Assembly (NCBI GenBank): GCA_037042915.1
Contig: CM073193.1
Span: forward strand, 7,130,001 to 7,194,000
Source of the DNA: Auricularia sp. M13
Taxonomy: Eukaryota > Basidiomycota > Agaricomycetes > Auriculariales > Auriculariaceae
Length of the DNA stretch: 64,000 nt
Direction of reading: 5' to 3'
Below are positions 1 through 12,336 of this stretch, in pieces (the stretch's first letter is position 1; each line of letters starts with the position of its first letter). The notes beneath the pieces are model-generated. The model searched no databases, was not told where the DNA came from, and worked only from the letters and a program-made list of their open reading frames with translations. The translations under genes and the position numbers were made by a program.

Positions 1-1600
1 TGCGTTTTAGATCGTAAGTCTTGGTCGCCCACAGCACGGACAAAGCTTTCAGCACAATGACATTGACGTTTCCCAATGAGAGCTCAGCGCAAGCTACCCA
101 GCTTTGTAAACGGAAAGTACAGTCGAACCTGTCTTAAACCATACCTCTTGGTTCCAGTCCGGGAGTATGGGTTATCATGGAGTATGGGATGCAGCAGAGG
201 CATCATTTGTTATGTCAGGCGGGCACTCGTCTCTGGAAGTAATGAGTTAGGGCAGTCTCAGCACACAATCGCACTGTCTGCCACCGAAACCATTTCCTGT
301 ACCCATTTCTGCGTGTTAAAAGACATTTTGAGATGTCAAGAATGGATTTCAGAGCATCAGACTGGTTCCGGAAGTATCCTTGGCCACCTAAAACCCATGA
401 TTCACATAGCAGAAAATGCTTCGGACACCATGGCCTATGGGATATCATGGACTTATGGGTTTTATAATGGAACCGAGGTGGTGGACAGAAAAATCTCATG
501 GGTTAGTAGCGAGTATGGGTTAGAACAGGTATGGGTTAGGACAGGTTCGACTGTATACGCTTGGTGATATTCGAATTCATCTGCTGCGACACCATCGGAT
601 GATTCTGACTGATGGTGCATACATACACAAGAGGAAGGCCGCTACCACAGCTAAGTAGACGAACGCCGCGCGTTATAAAGCCAGAATTGCTCCAGCTCGT
701 AGATATAATGGAAGAGATCACATCTACACACTAGTTCTGAAGGTACAGTACATGAACACATTATGTAGGTCTGCGGATGACAGCACATATTGAGAACATA
801 AGGATATGTAGGCGGCGCATTATATGGTTGGCAAGCAAGCCAATCACTTGCGCTCTTTCGCGAGTCCGTAGAAGGGATTCATGAGGCAGGAGGCTGCGGC
901 ACTGTTCACGACGCGCACCACGAAGTTCGCTTCGGCCCATCCTGGTATAAGGCTTCAGCGATATAGGTCCTGCTCCTGCGTGCGCACTGCGCTCCACCGA
1001 AAACGCTGCGTGCTTCCTTAAGTGACTCCATGGTCGTAAACTCGGCGCAGGCTTTCAAGAAGGCGGTCATGGAGCGTTCGGTAACAAGATTGAGACTGTA
1101 TGCCGGCCTGAAGCGTTGTTAGCACCAGTGCATGGATCAACAGACAAGATACGTACTTGAACAAAAGTGGAGATGGAATGTCGCGAATGTGGATGTGGAA
1201 ATTGCCTAGCTCACGGAGAACGCGTGTGAACTTGGAGATGCGATGTTTCCAAAGCTTCCAGTGGAGAAGCGTCTCGGGCCGCAGACGGCGCTGCGCAAGA
1301 GCCCTTGCACTGGCAGTGTCCCCGCGTTCCTTCCTGAGATGCTCGAAGCGCGCCTGCGCAGAGCATTCATCGGAATCCGTCTGCTCGATACGCCGCCACT
1401 TTTCCTTGCACTGTCGGATTTACTCCGTTACTAGGCATGTGTTCCGTTCCTGCTCTGTGCGCCGTATCAGCAACCCGAGATTGTTGACCAAAGAGCGCCG
1501 TTGGCGTTTATACGTCTGACGTTCTGCCTGACGCCGACGACGGGTTTTGGCGGTCTTGGGACATGGCGGTCTATTTGTGCAGTAGCTGCTCGTGACAACG
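1..1600. other. Gene-poor stretch, no convincing gene
   Basis: No open frame here shows a recognisable domain or a run of exons that can be spliced together. Between about 165 and 545 a short motif resembling ATGGGTTA or ATGGGATA recurs several times (for example near 165, 185, 435, 510 and 530), which looks like a decayed local repeat. The bases 1157-1520 have several overlapping frames of arginine-rich, low-information sequence. I see no promoter or RNA gene. Confidence 0.5.
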
Positions 1601-2330
1601 GACTGCATCGGCGAGCCAGCGGACAGGCTGCACACCTGAATGCGCGGGGCGAATGGAGTAGTCGTTGTGGATTGAACGCCGCGAGCAGTGGAAGTTCAGT
1701 TGCCTCCTGGGATGCGGCAGACCACAAGGCAGAACGCAAGGCGGGAGTTGCAGTGATACTTGCGGGTAGCGGTTCGCGATCTGTGAGGCTGCCGGATATC
1801 CGGTCGATGGAATATGGCAGACGAGGGTTCCACGAAGTTTGACATCTTCCCACGCATCGTGCTCCATGAAAAGCTGTTTTCTGGCAGGTGGTGAACAAAG
1901 GGCCATAGTGCAACCAATAGGATAAAGGCATACCCGTCGAGCAGGACAACCTGGGGCCAGCCAGTGTGGATACGCACACCAGCAGCGAGCGAAGACGGAA
2001 AATGGTAGACATCAGCGCCACGAAGCTTGAGGTCGGCAAAGTCATCATGCTGCATTAAGACTTCCTCTCTGAGCACATGTCAGTGGCGACGTTACCGTTT
2101 TGCGATATCGAATGCGTTACCCGTCGAGCAAGACAGCCTGAGGGCAGGGGTCGACGGCACACACATCCGCCGCGGACTGCGCTGGAGGGATCCGAGCGCG
2201 TGCCCAAATGTCGTGGCTGCTGGTGTCGTTTACAGGGCGAGGGTAATCCACTGTAGCATTGTCGGGGTTGTAGAAATGCTAAGTGGTGCCAGAGGAGAGT
2301 ATCAGCAATGTTTCAGACTGTCAGAGAGCA
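1600..2330 (-). pseudogene. Decayed gene with repeated similar exons
   Basis: Read on the minus strand, three short stretches resemble each other and each is followed by a plausible GT-AG intron. They are near 2165-2110 (ending in a motif AVLLDG), 2060-1935 (containing DDFADLKLRG, then VYHFPS, then WPQVVLLDG) and 1880-1750 (containing HDAWEDVKLRG, then CHIPS, then RYPQVSLQ). The shared pattern is an acidic start, then (D/V)LKLRG, then (V/C)xH(F/I)PS, then PQVxL. This looks like an exon that was duplicated and has drifted. I found no credible first or last exon and do not recognise the family, so a gene remnant is more likely than an active gene. Confidence 0.35.
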
Positions 2331-2693
2331 AGAAGACTCGGTGGCTTGCTGCAGGTTGCGCGCCGACTTTATGGAGACGCCCATCGAAGCGGTTCGGCCT
2401 TGTTCCTGCCCGATACAAATGCAGACGCTTCCCCTGTCGCCGTGCAATTTGGGCCCCTCGTCACCATGATCGGCTCAATAAGGTTGCACACAGCATACGT
2501 CTCTGAGGTTGATCAGCATACAAAGAGACATATTGCCGCGAAATTTTCCAGAACAGAAAGCCCAAACATTGTTCGACCATAAATTGCAGGTAATCTTTCA
2601 GCGAAGTGATCGTCTGTAAACGAAGACCGCAAAGTGAGCGCATTCTCAAGCGTTATATCATTAAAAAACGAAATATACAACATGTACCACGGG

Positions 2694-5079
2694 TTAAGGC
2701 AGTCCAATGCGGTCTACGCCCTGCTTCACGCGGCCGAGTAAGTTGCGAACGCCATCGCGGATGCCGTCCACTTGCACGCCGGATTGCGCGGCGTCGGGCG
2801 ACCGATACACACCGGTCCCCGCAACACCTCCAACGGTGACGTTGATACCGCCAAGCTGCACGCTCAGACCGGTAGCCGCACCGTTCGCATTCAGCTCACG
2901 CGGCGGCTGGTATACAGACGATGGGAATTGCGCAGCCGAGGTCTCCAGCATCTGCAGAAAGCTGGCTGAGTTGTGCACACATGTGCCGCCAAGGAGTAAG
3001 CGGGTGCCAAATGATGCAGAGCCCGGCGTGGCTCCTTCCTCGTTCAGCTGCGCGACTGTGCGTGCCTCCTCGTAGGTTGCGCCACCAATGATGAATATTA
3101 TAACGTCTTGAGGGCGTTGCAGCGGGCCGCCTACTGGTGTGGATGTACCGCTGGTCGACGCTGTCGGCGGTGCGTCTAGGAATGGATAGCTGGTATCTTT
3201 CAACCGCCCTTTCAGAAGATGCTCCAACGTTTGAGCCAAATGAGGCGCGTGTTGCGTGTAGACGTTTTCGACGCCCTTGAAAATGTCCAATGGCATCCTC
3301 GAGGATTTTAGAATCGCGCACCTTAAGGCCCTTCAATGCACTGCGCCCTTTCGCAAAGATGGTTTCATTGGAGAATAGGTCATCCTGACGCTGATCTGCA
3401 CCAGCAATGTTCAGTATGACATTGACGAGCTAGAAACGAGGATGATGAATAAATGCGCAGAAAGACCGGGCCAGGAGACATACCCTGGTCTTCTCCGCGG
3501 GAACTCCTTGCGCTGAGAGCGAGGCCAACAGCGCATTGATGTTTGCTGTCGAACGCTGGTAGCGCAAGGCATACAGCATCACGATGCGCAATTTGTAGGA
3601 CTGGCTGATGGCCGGGTCCGCGATTATGGCTTGGACATTCTTGTGAAGATGCATGTGGGCATTGAGTCAAATCAAATAGACAAAGACATACCTTCAGGTC
3701 CGACCCGATGCCTGTCGCAAGGCCCTGCTCAGTTTCTCCAACTTCAAGCAGCTTGTGTTTGGCGACTAATCGACTAAGTTCGCCGACCAGTGCAACGTGC
3801 TTGCTGACGTTACCGCCAAGTTTGCGGAACTCCGGGTATTCCTCAATGAATCGCTTCATGTCAGAAATGGAAGATAGAGAATTGCCGCTTGCGCTGGCTA
3901 CAGCTATCGACTGCGAACGCGACTGGTAACTTTCAACATATTGCTTGAGCGTTTGGCCGAGGTCTCCAAAAGTCGCGAGGCAGTTGGAGGCGAAGAACTG
4001 GTCGGTAGACGGTGTTAATGTTATTTCCTGGGAGCAGGTGAGTACCTTGTTCTATTGCACAACGTATGGCGCACGCGGAGCTCAGGCCGTATATCCGGGG
4101 CGTTCGACAAATCGACGCGGCCATTTTGTATACCGATGAGCTCGTGTACCATGGCTTGATAGGTCCATTGCGAAAGAAGTGGTGTTACAGGGTCGTTTCG
4201 TCGGTCAACGATGAGCAATAGAGGGGAGACCTGGCTCAGGCGGAAGTCGAATAGCGCGGTTTCGCTTTGTATTGTGTGCTAGGCATGGGATCAGAAACGG
4301 CAGCAGGAGCAGAGTTATCGCTCACGTTGACTTCAATGGCGAGCTTGCGTGCCATTGCACTCATACGCTCGTAACGAATGATGGGCTTCTTCTTCAGGCT
4401 CAACAGCACAGCCGAAATGCCCTGTACACTGCGCGCTAGAGCTTCGGGGTCCCACGTGTCGACGTTGGAGCCATATAGCGGATGGGCGGCGGTAGGCTGA
4501 TGGTTAAGCGAGAATAGCGACGGTAGCAATGGCGCGTAGTCTGCAAAGTATTCCTGCAAGATGTAAGTGGAGGCTTCGCGTATGAGCGTGATTTGAAAGT
4601 ACCTGGACTTCACGAACAACCTCGTACTCATCCACATCAGCCAAGCGCTCTATGGAGGCCTTGGAGAGAATATTTGAGAAATCTACGTGATAATATTAGT
4701 AAGACACGGGCTACGTCTGCGCTGGGCGAGGCGACTGACTGACAGAGATAGTACTCGCCGTACTTGGGCTCGCGCAGCTCGGCGGCCAACGCGTCCAAGC
4801 TCTCTTCAGAGGCCCGAAGGAAACAGACGCATTTCAAGTGCGCCATGCGGTCGCGCTTCGGGTTGTCTATGCGGTCTGTCAGGTAGACCTGGTGCGAGAG
4901 CAGGGTTGACTGTGTCGAGGCCAGCGACACGATCGGTGTCTGGGCTTGTCAATTACGACGCGATTCGGCGACTGTCCTGGCGCACGTACAGTGTGCGAGT
5001 CGAGCAACAGCACCTTCATTGCTGAAGGTACCGACACCAGCTTGGTTATGTAGGTCTCTACGGCCTTGACCACGTCCAT
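2694..5079 (-). CDS. VPS45: Vacuolar protein sorting protein VPS45 (Sec1/Munc18 family)
   Basis: This is an SM protein that binds a Tlg2/syntaxin-16-type SNARE and promotes vesicle fusion at the trans-Golgi and endosome. The start [15 protein letters not shown] is the conserved VPS45 N-terminus. The first intron (about 4989-4940) joins LLLDSHT to [10 protein letters not shown] without loss of frame. Diagnostic blocks follow in order: [101 protein letters not shown], and near the C-terminus [18 protein letters not shown] with [17 protein letters not shown]. The predicted product is about 600 residues, normal for the family. I noticed no frame break, so it is probably functional. Confidence 0.93.
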
Positions 5080-5375
5080 GGCGCGTAATGAAACAGGTAC
5101 AGGCTAACGCCGGCACAGTCTGCGAATCCCGTGCACCTTCACTTAAATGAAAATATCCTTGAAATGTCACAAACATGTTCTTCGATATTACCGTACTTTA
5201 CATCGTAGCGGTTACAGTCCGATCCCAGAAAGCTACAGCTCGATCTAAGAAAGCAAGATAGCGATGCAATACGATTCTACTCATTATTAGGAGGTGGATT
5301 ATCACCACTGCTAGCTGTTGACGGGGCTCTGTGAAAGCCATCAGATCTATACTCATCGATAGGAGAGATAAATGC

Positions 5376-6976
5376 CTACAAGAAGGTGCACCGGCCGACT
5401 AGCGCCTTCCCGCGCACGACGATTTTGACGGGGCGCGAGACATTTCCTTGGGGATCCACTGAACCTTTCACAGCACGCAGTCCGAGCGTGGTGCCAGCAA
5501 GAATCACGTCTTTCTGGTCTCCTGGACGGGCACTCTCCGAGTGATGCGTAGAAAAGGCCCATCGTTGAGGTTTATCGGCGAGCTCGCAATGCGAGCGATC
5601 ATACGGGTGGTGATGATGCAATAAGTACACTTCGTAGTCGAAGGAGAGGTAGGTCCCTTTGGCTTTATCCTGGAAGTGTATCGCATCGAGGACAATCTTT
5701 GAGACCCGGTTGGAGAATGCAGAAGGCAGCGTCGCAAAGTCAAAGGTCGAAGAAGTAGGGAATAGAGGCTGCAAGGAGGCGCTCAAAATCCGGAAGAATG
5801 ATTCAGTGACTGACGAGACGAGAGATTCGTCGTTCCGTCCAGGGTGACAGTCAAGATAGGTCATTGACCGCCAGCGCGCACTGCGGTCCTGAGGCTCTGC
5901 GATATATATTGTGAGTCGACATTGCTTGCAGCAAACGACGGCTACGAACCGCGCTTGCAAATGCACTGATAGAGTTGTTTAATGGTGTCGCTCTTGCTTT
6001 TCTCCAATCCTGGCGACCATGGCCGGAAGACCTCTAGATAGAGGAGGTTATGCAGAATGCACGAAATCATCCACGTGATCACGTCCTCGAGAGAGCCATT
6101 TTGGATACGCAGCACTCGTAGAACAGAGATGAATAGCTCATTGACAGCAGCATCGCTTGTTGCCTTGTTCACAGCGTCGTTGGTCAACTTGACTGCAAGG
6201 TCATCCTTTGAGAAAGCCTCTGAAATCAGGTAGGCGAGATCGTCAACAGCCTCGTTCGTGTCGTGAAACGCGACGATGAGCTCCTTCGCATCCGAGTCCT
6301 CCTTGGCTACGAAGGATCGCGACTCCTCCAAATCGCGCGTCACGACTACGAGCCGTCGTTCCGTTTCAGTGAGACGCGCCCGCATCTCGTTTTCGCGCGC
6401 GTCCGCTTCCTGGAGTAGTCTGCGGAGTTGAGTAATTTCTGTTTGCCTGGCGATAACATTCAATCTACTTAGAGCCTCTGCAGGTTCAGTACGCACGCAG
6501 TGTCCCGGCCGCTGAAAATATTTGGTATCCAAGAGGCTGGGTGGTAGCAATGTCACGAACAACGGAATGGGACGCGGCGCCACAGACTCACGTTGACGAG
6601 GGCCAGGCATTGGCGCACGATCGCGACTGCCGTAGTCTCCGTGGGCTCTGGGTGGGCGCGCTACCGCATCTTGTCGAGCGATTCTGTCGGTGTCTTCTCG
6701 TCCTGCTTGCGAATCCTTGCGTGACCGGTATCCCAGGACGTCGCGGTCGTGAGAATCGGCCATGTCACGGCCATCGCGAGGCTCTCTCGGGTCGCGAACC
6801 CCCGACATATGAGTGTCTTGCGCGTCCCGCAGTGCTGCATCCGGATGCACGCGTGTTCGAGAGCTGGAGTGGGCACGATCCATACGACCAGGCGCGTGAG
6901 GCAGCGATTTCTCACTTCGTGCTGCGTGGGAAGTATAAGCACGCGCCAAAAATGCAAAGGGCAAGTATTGCACCAT
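5376..6976 (-). CDS. Coiled-coil protein of unknown function, paralogue of the gene at 9.7-11.2 kb
   Basis: I do not recognise a named domain. The N-terminal third is low in complexity and rich in Arg, Asp and Ser (around 6900-6600). A short coiled coil follows (IARQTEITQLRRLLQEADAR). Next comes a conserved region beginning FVAKEDSDAKEL, then NEAVDDLAYLI, then VFRPWSPGLE, EPQDRSARWRSMTY and TYLSFDYEVYLL. The same landmarks in the same order occur in the gene at 9695-11225 (FVAKEDVDGQML, NEAVDDQTFLL, VFRPFIPGLD, TYISFDYRL), so the two are paralogues. The start is uncertain because the first open frame begins with TTG. I chose the next in-frame ATG, but an upstream exon is possible. Confidence 0.6.
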
Positions 6977-7201
6977 TTCTTGGAGCGGTACTCGGCCCCT
7001 CTGCGGTCGTGGTGACTGCGATGCCTTCAACTGCAATTCTTGTCAGTACGGAGAGGTACCAGCATTGATTGATAACAAACTAACTTTCACGCGTGATCAC
7101 GTCTCCCGACGATTCAGATACATCTGCTGGCACCGCCAACGGGGTAGAGTACGAAGTGGCTGACTCAACGGATATCTGACGCATCGCTGAATCCTGCCTG
7201 C

Positions 7202-7972
7202 TCATCGCGGCGTGGTCAAACTCGGCGCGGAAGGCCCCGAAGACCGCTCTGACAGAAGGGATTCAGTGGAACCGGCCACAGCAGTGGCACAGGCCATCCC
7301 ACTTCCGAAGGCGAAAGACATAGAAGATTGGGCTGAGATTAGTAACCTTCTCTCATTCATTGACACTGGCAATGATAAAGTATGGAAAGTAGCCACATCC
7401 ACGATTCCGAGGATCCCTGCCGTCATTACCTGGGCCAACTTCTGTTATCAAGCTGCAAAAGACTCAGACTTGGATAGTGACTATCGCTCCCAATGCATCG
7501 AATCTCGCACTCGTCACCGAGTCCCACCGTACGCAGGTTCAGGTTCCTGCCATCACCTCCATCTCCAGAAGATGCATTTTTGAGATGGCGCTGGAAAGAC
7601 ACGCAGATTGCAAGCTCGCCAAAACGGGACGAGTTCCACACTCGTGTGTTGTGCTCACCGTCCTATTGGAGGCCGTCTCCACCGCTCCACCGTGTCTGTG
7701 CCGTATGAGATTTTTTTGACAGCTGTTCCTTGAATGTCATGACGATGAGCCGCACCGGATTTCTGTGCTTCAGACCCTGGGATGTGCAAGGAGTGCACAA
7801 GATTCTCTTCGGGCATGTGCGGGAGATCGGAAGAACCCTTGGTTATGAACGAATCCGACGCGTTGCTACTGTCAGAAGCGTGTGCATGCAAGTGCCTGAC
7901 ATTGAAGAACCACCGCTTCCAATGCTTTGGGGTGCTCTGAGTCTCGCTAGTCGTTGGCGAGACCAGTGCCAT
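7202..7972 (-). CDS. Small hypothetical protein, three exons
   Basis: An ATG at 7972 opens a frame starting MALVSPTTSETQSTPKHWKR and running to about 7640. A GTGAGC donor and a TTTCCAG acceptor join it to an exon beginning RHLKNASSGDGGDG. A second intron (GTAATG to TTGCCAG) joins NRSWP to a last exon VNERRLLISAQSSM ending at 7202. Both joins keep the frame. The product is about 235 residues, rich in Ser and polar residues, with no recognised domain, signal peptide or strong membrane segment. It lies between the coiled-coil gene and the divergently transcribed CBM21 gene, about 200 bp from the latter start. It could instead be the 5' part of the coiled-coil gene. Confidence 0.4.
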
Positions 7973-8036
7973 AATCGGCCGCCACGCCGAGACTCGGTTT
8001 CGGTCAGCTGTCGGTCCTAGACTAAATCCGCGGCAT

Positions 8037-8048
8037 CTTATATAAGGG
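8037..8048 (+). promoter_or_regulatory. TATA-like box of the CBM21 gene
   Basis: The sequence TTATATAAGGGC lies about 130 bp upstream of the ATG at 8177 and is followed by a pyrimidine-rich tract (TTCTTCTACTCG), a common arrangement at fungal transcription starts. It is inferred from position and motif only. Confidence 0.4.
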
Positions 8049-8176
8049 CTTCTTCTACTCGTTCTACTACTACCCCAATACTTGATATCCTTTGAAACGA
8101 CCACAAGGCATGCGCAGTCGTCCCTGGCGATGAACGTGAGGCTGACGTACCCTCCAGACTTCTACGTATTCGAAAA

Positions 8177-9361
8177 ATGCCTTACATTCTGCCTCACGAA
8201 ATTCATCATGAGCATGCGGGCCATGCTCGCTCTGCTCAAGACTCCTCTCCATCGCCTACACCTCCTACGCCTCCTTCTACTGTACAGCAGCACGTGCCTT
8301 TCCCGTCCGTGCATCCAACTCAGCATGCGCACACCGACGACCGCCCTGCTGTGCCCGCCCACCGCGAATCGCGTTCATGCAGTCTCAGGTCTTCGATGAA
8401 GCCATCTGACGGGCAGAGTCGGCAGAGCTCGCCGCGCCGCGCGCAGTCAACACCGACGCCGCCGAAGCTTGTGCACTTCCCCAGCCAGGAGTGTGACCTC
8501 CAGTCTGTCCGAGTCTTCAAGCTCAAGGGCAAACCTGCTGCCATCTCCCGCCCAGAGGCTGAGGAGACCGAGACTGAGACGGAGGGCTACGACTCGTCCG
8601 GCTCCGTGTTCGCCCGACCAACCTTCGCCCGCGCGATCTCGGAAACCTACGCTGTGGACGCTGCGTCCTCTTCTCCCGTTCCTAAGCCCAACCCTGACGA
8701 GCACGCGCACGTGCACCTGGAGACTCTCCAACTGCCTCAGACGCGGCCACTTACTCTATGCGGCAGTGTTCTCGTCCGCAACGTCGCGTTCGCGAAGACT
8801 GTTGCCGCGCGTTTCTCGTTGGATGGCTGGGTGACGACCTCAGAGGTGAACGCGACCTACGTCATGTCGCTGTCCTCCATTCCTCCGCCTTTTCATTCTG
8901 CATACGGCGACGCTGACCCTTGGGACCGGTTTGTGTTCCATATCAACCTGACGGACAAACACCTCCGCGGTCGCACGCTCTCGCTTGCTATTCGCTATCA
9001 AGTCGAGGGTGCTGAATGGTGGGACAACAACGACGGCAGGGACTACTCGGTAGCATTTACGCCCGTCGAGTCGCCCACTGTCGATTCGCCACTCACGACG
9101 CACTGGCCAGGCGCAAAGGCCGTGGATCGCGTCCCGCGCACATCCTCTCCGCTCAGTTTCACCAACGACATCTCTTCCACGCCGCGCGCGGTACTCAACA
9201 AACAGCCGCCCGCAAATTCCTCGTTCCTGCTGGCCCCGCGCAGGTTCCACGCGCCCTGGTCCGGATGGGCGCAACGTACGATGGATGCGCCCCGCGCCAC
9301 TTCCCATACAGGGTCCTTCTTCGGGGGACCCTCCATGTCCAAAACGCTTTCGGTTATCTGA
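8177..9361 (+). CDS. Protein phosphatase 1 regulatory (glycogen-targeting) subunit with CBM21 domain
   Basis: This is an uninterrupted 394-residue frame. Residues 1-95 are disordered, rich in Pro, Ser and His. KLVHF at residues 97-101 fits the RVxF motif ([R/K]-x-V-x-F) by which such proteins dock on PP1. Residues about 183-293 form a CBM21 starch/glycogen-binding domain, with LCGSVLVRNVAFAKTVAARFSLDGW, then DRFVFHINL, then the hallmark WWDNNDGRDY. The family (yeast Gac1/Pig1, animal PPP1R3) brings PP1 to glycogen to activate glycogen synthase. The N-terminal RVxF and C-terminal CBM21 order is as usual. The short serine-rich tail after about residue 300 has no known role. The gene is intronless, unlike most of its neighbours. 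Confidence 0.88.
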   Translation: MPYILPHEIHHEHAGHARSAQDSSPSPTPPTPPSTVQQHVPFPSVHPTQHAHTDDRPAVPAHRESRSCSLRSSMKPSDGQSRQSSPRRAQSTPTPPKLVHFPSQECDLQSVRVFKLKGKPAAISRPEAEETETETEGYDSSGSVFARPTFARAISETYAVDAASSSPVPKPNPDEHAHVHLETLQLPQTRPLTLCGSVLVRNVAFAKTVAARFSLDGWVTTSEVNATYVMSLSSIPPPFHSAYGDADPWDRFVFHINLTDKHLRGRTLSLAIRYQVEGAEWWDNNDGRDYSVAFTPVESPTVDSPLTTHWPGAKAVDRVPRTSSPLSFTNDISSTPRAVLNKQPPANSSFLLAPRRFHAPWSGWAQRTMDAPRATSHTGSFFGGPSMSKTLSVI

Positions 9362-9694
9362 CACTCTTGCAAACTGCTGCCTGTACTGTATACTATTCAC
9401 GCTGGAAGGACCTCGTTGTAAAACTGAAAGATGTAGAGAAGTACCCATTTGTAGATGTTGCCAATTCAAGGCCTTGTGCGAACCGCGTCCGAGGAATGCC
9501 CTGAGCATCGTTGAGCACACATTGATGATTGGAGCCCGGTCCGAAGAGCGAAGCTAATGTTACGTTGCCATTCGAAGGCACCCCAAGGGCCTGAGAGATA
9601 ACATTGCTCCGTATGGACAGCTAGGACACAATTGACGGGCACGGGTGATATCTCCAAAACACAGCAATACAGAGAGCAGCACGAAATAGCGTCA

Positions 9695-11225
9695 TCAAGA
9701 ATGTGCCTGAGCCCAGCGACACGTTGCGGCGACAACGCCAGCCTTCTCCATCACGGTGAGCGCGCGCTCCGTGATGGGAGGATGGCCAACCTGCACCGTT
9801 TTGCTCGCAGACAGGCCAAAAGAAACCAAGGCAAGGCAGATTTTCCCCTCGACCGGGTGCTCCAGACGAGGCAGGGTATGCGGACAACGCTTCAGAAGTT
9901 CCACATATTTCGCCTGGCTTTCGAGTAGAAACGAGTTCGGGGCGGGTGCGATGAGGCGGTAGTCGAATGAGATGTATGTAGACATGAACAGGTCCTGCAG
10001 CTTCAGTGCATCCCGTACTGCCTTGCTCGTGGTGCCAGAAAACTCTGACCGAAGCATTGCAACAGCTGCGGCTTTGTCCGGGATAATGAGAGGTAGCGCA
10101 GACTCGAGCACGGAGTAAAATATGTCCACGGCGCGAACGATGAGCTCTTCGTCGTTTCTGCGAGGGCAGCATTGGGCGTATGTTATCGACCGCCACCGAG
10201 CGGCGCGATCTTGGGGTTCTGTTTACCTGAATTAGTAACGGGATCGTGTCTCTGTGCCTGTAGCTTACCATTTCGACATATGTCTGCGTAACATGCATGT
10301 AGCTCGGCGCTCCGTGCGGCGTCAAGTCCAGGGATAAATGGACGAAAGACAGTGCGCAGTAGAATCGTGTTGAAGACCGCAGGTAGCAAGAAAGACGAAA
10401 AGTCCAGGAGAGACATCTTTGAAATCAGAGAAGCGTAGACAAAATGTGACAACTCATGTCGGATGATTTCATGCGAATCGAGGAGAGCGCGTGCCAGAGT
10501 CAAGTCCACAGTTGCGTCGTCTGGTGGATCACCAACGTTGTCGAACAACAGAAACGTCTGATCGTCTACAGCCTCATTTAGATCCTTGAACAAGCGTTTG
10601 AGCATTTGGCCATCGACATCTTCTTTGGCCACGAAGGACCGGCTTGCGGCGAGGTCCTGGCTGACAACGGCAAGCCTTTGCTCGGTGGTGGCTAATTGCG
10701 TATTGGTTGCTTGAAGCTGTTTCCGCAGCTCCTCTATCAGGGTCTGCCTGGAACGTGTAAGAATCGCGTAACAGATAAAACGCGCGCGTACTGCGAGGCA
10801 ACGGTCCGTTGTAGTTTCATATTTTCCTCATGTAACAGCTCTATAACCTGGCTGTTCCCAACCGACTCGTCGTCCAAGCTCTCAACGTCTGAGGTCATGT
10901 GGATGTCGAAGCCAGAGTCCGTATCGTGCGGTTCATCGTGTAATTCGTCGCCCGCGGCCAACGCGTCGTCCGGGACGATTCCCTCAGGCAAATCCTGGTC
11001 CATACCATCGCCGCTGGGCGCAGGACTTGTCAATGCATCATGCGTGTCGTCGATGCTGATGGATGTCGGCGTCGTGGGCGCATGGTCGGTGCCATCAGTC
11101 GTGGTCAACGTTTTGGGTTGGGGAGCGTCCATCGGCTGCCGCCGCACTCCTGCCACCGCCGCGACAGACAAGGGCAACATCGGCCAAACCGTGACCGGGG
11201 ACTGCGAAAACGAAGGAAAGGACAT
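9695..11225 (-). CDS. Coiled-coil protein of unknown function, paralogue of the gene at 5.4-7.0 kb
   Basis: The first exon starts at an ATG at 11225 and is acidic and Thr/Ser/Asp-rich (for example DDTHDALTSPAPSGDGMD). It is followed by a coiled-coil segment (VIELLHEENMKLQRTV) that continues in the next exon as LIEELRKQLQATNTQLATTEQRL. The conserved block FVAKEDVDGQML, NEAVDDQTFLL, VFRPFIPGLD, then TYISFDYRL, aligns by eye with the gene at 5376-6976. The C-terminus ends at 9695. No known catalytic motif is visible. The two paralogues have the same orientation and flank the CBM21 gene, suggesting a local duplication later separated. A start at the in-frame ATG at 11132 (MDAPQPKTL) is equally possible. 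Confidence 0.65.
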
Positions 11226-12336
<1,111 letters not shown>

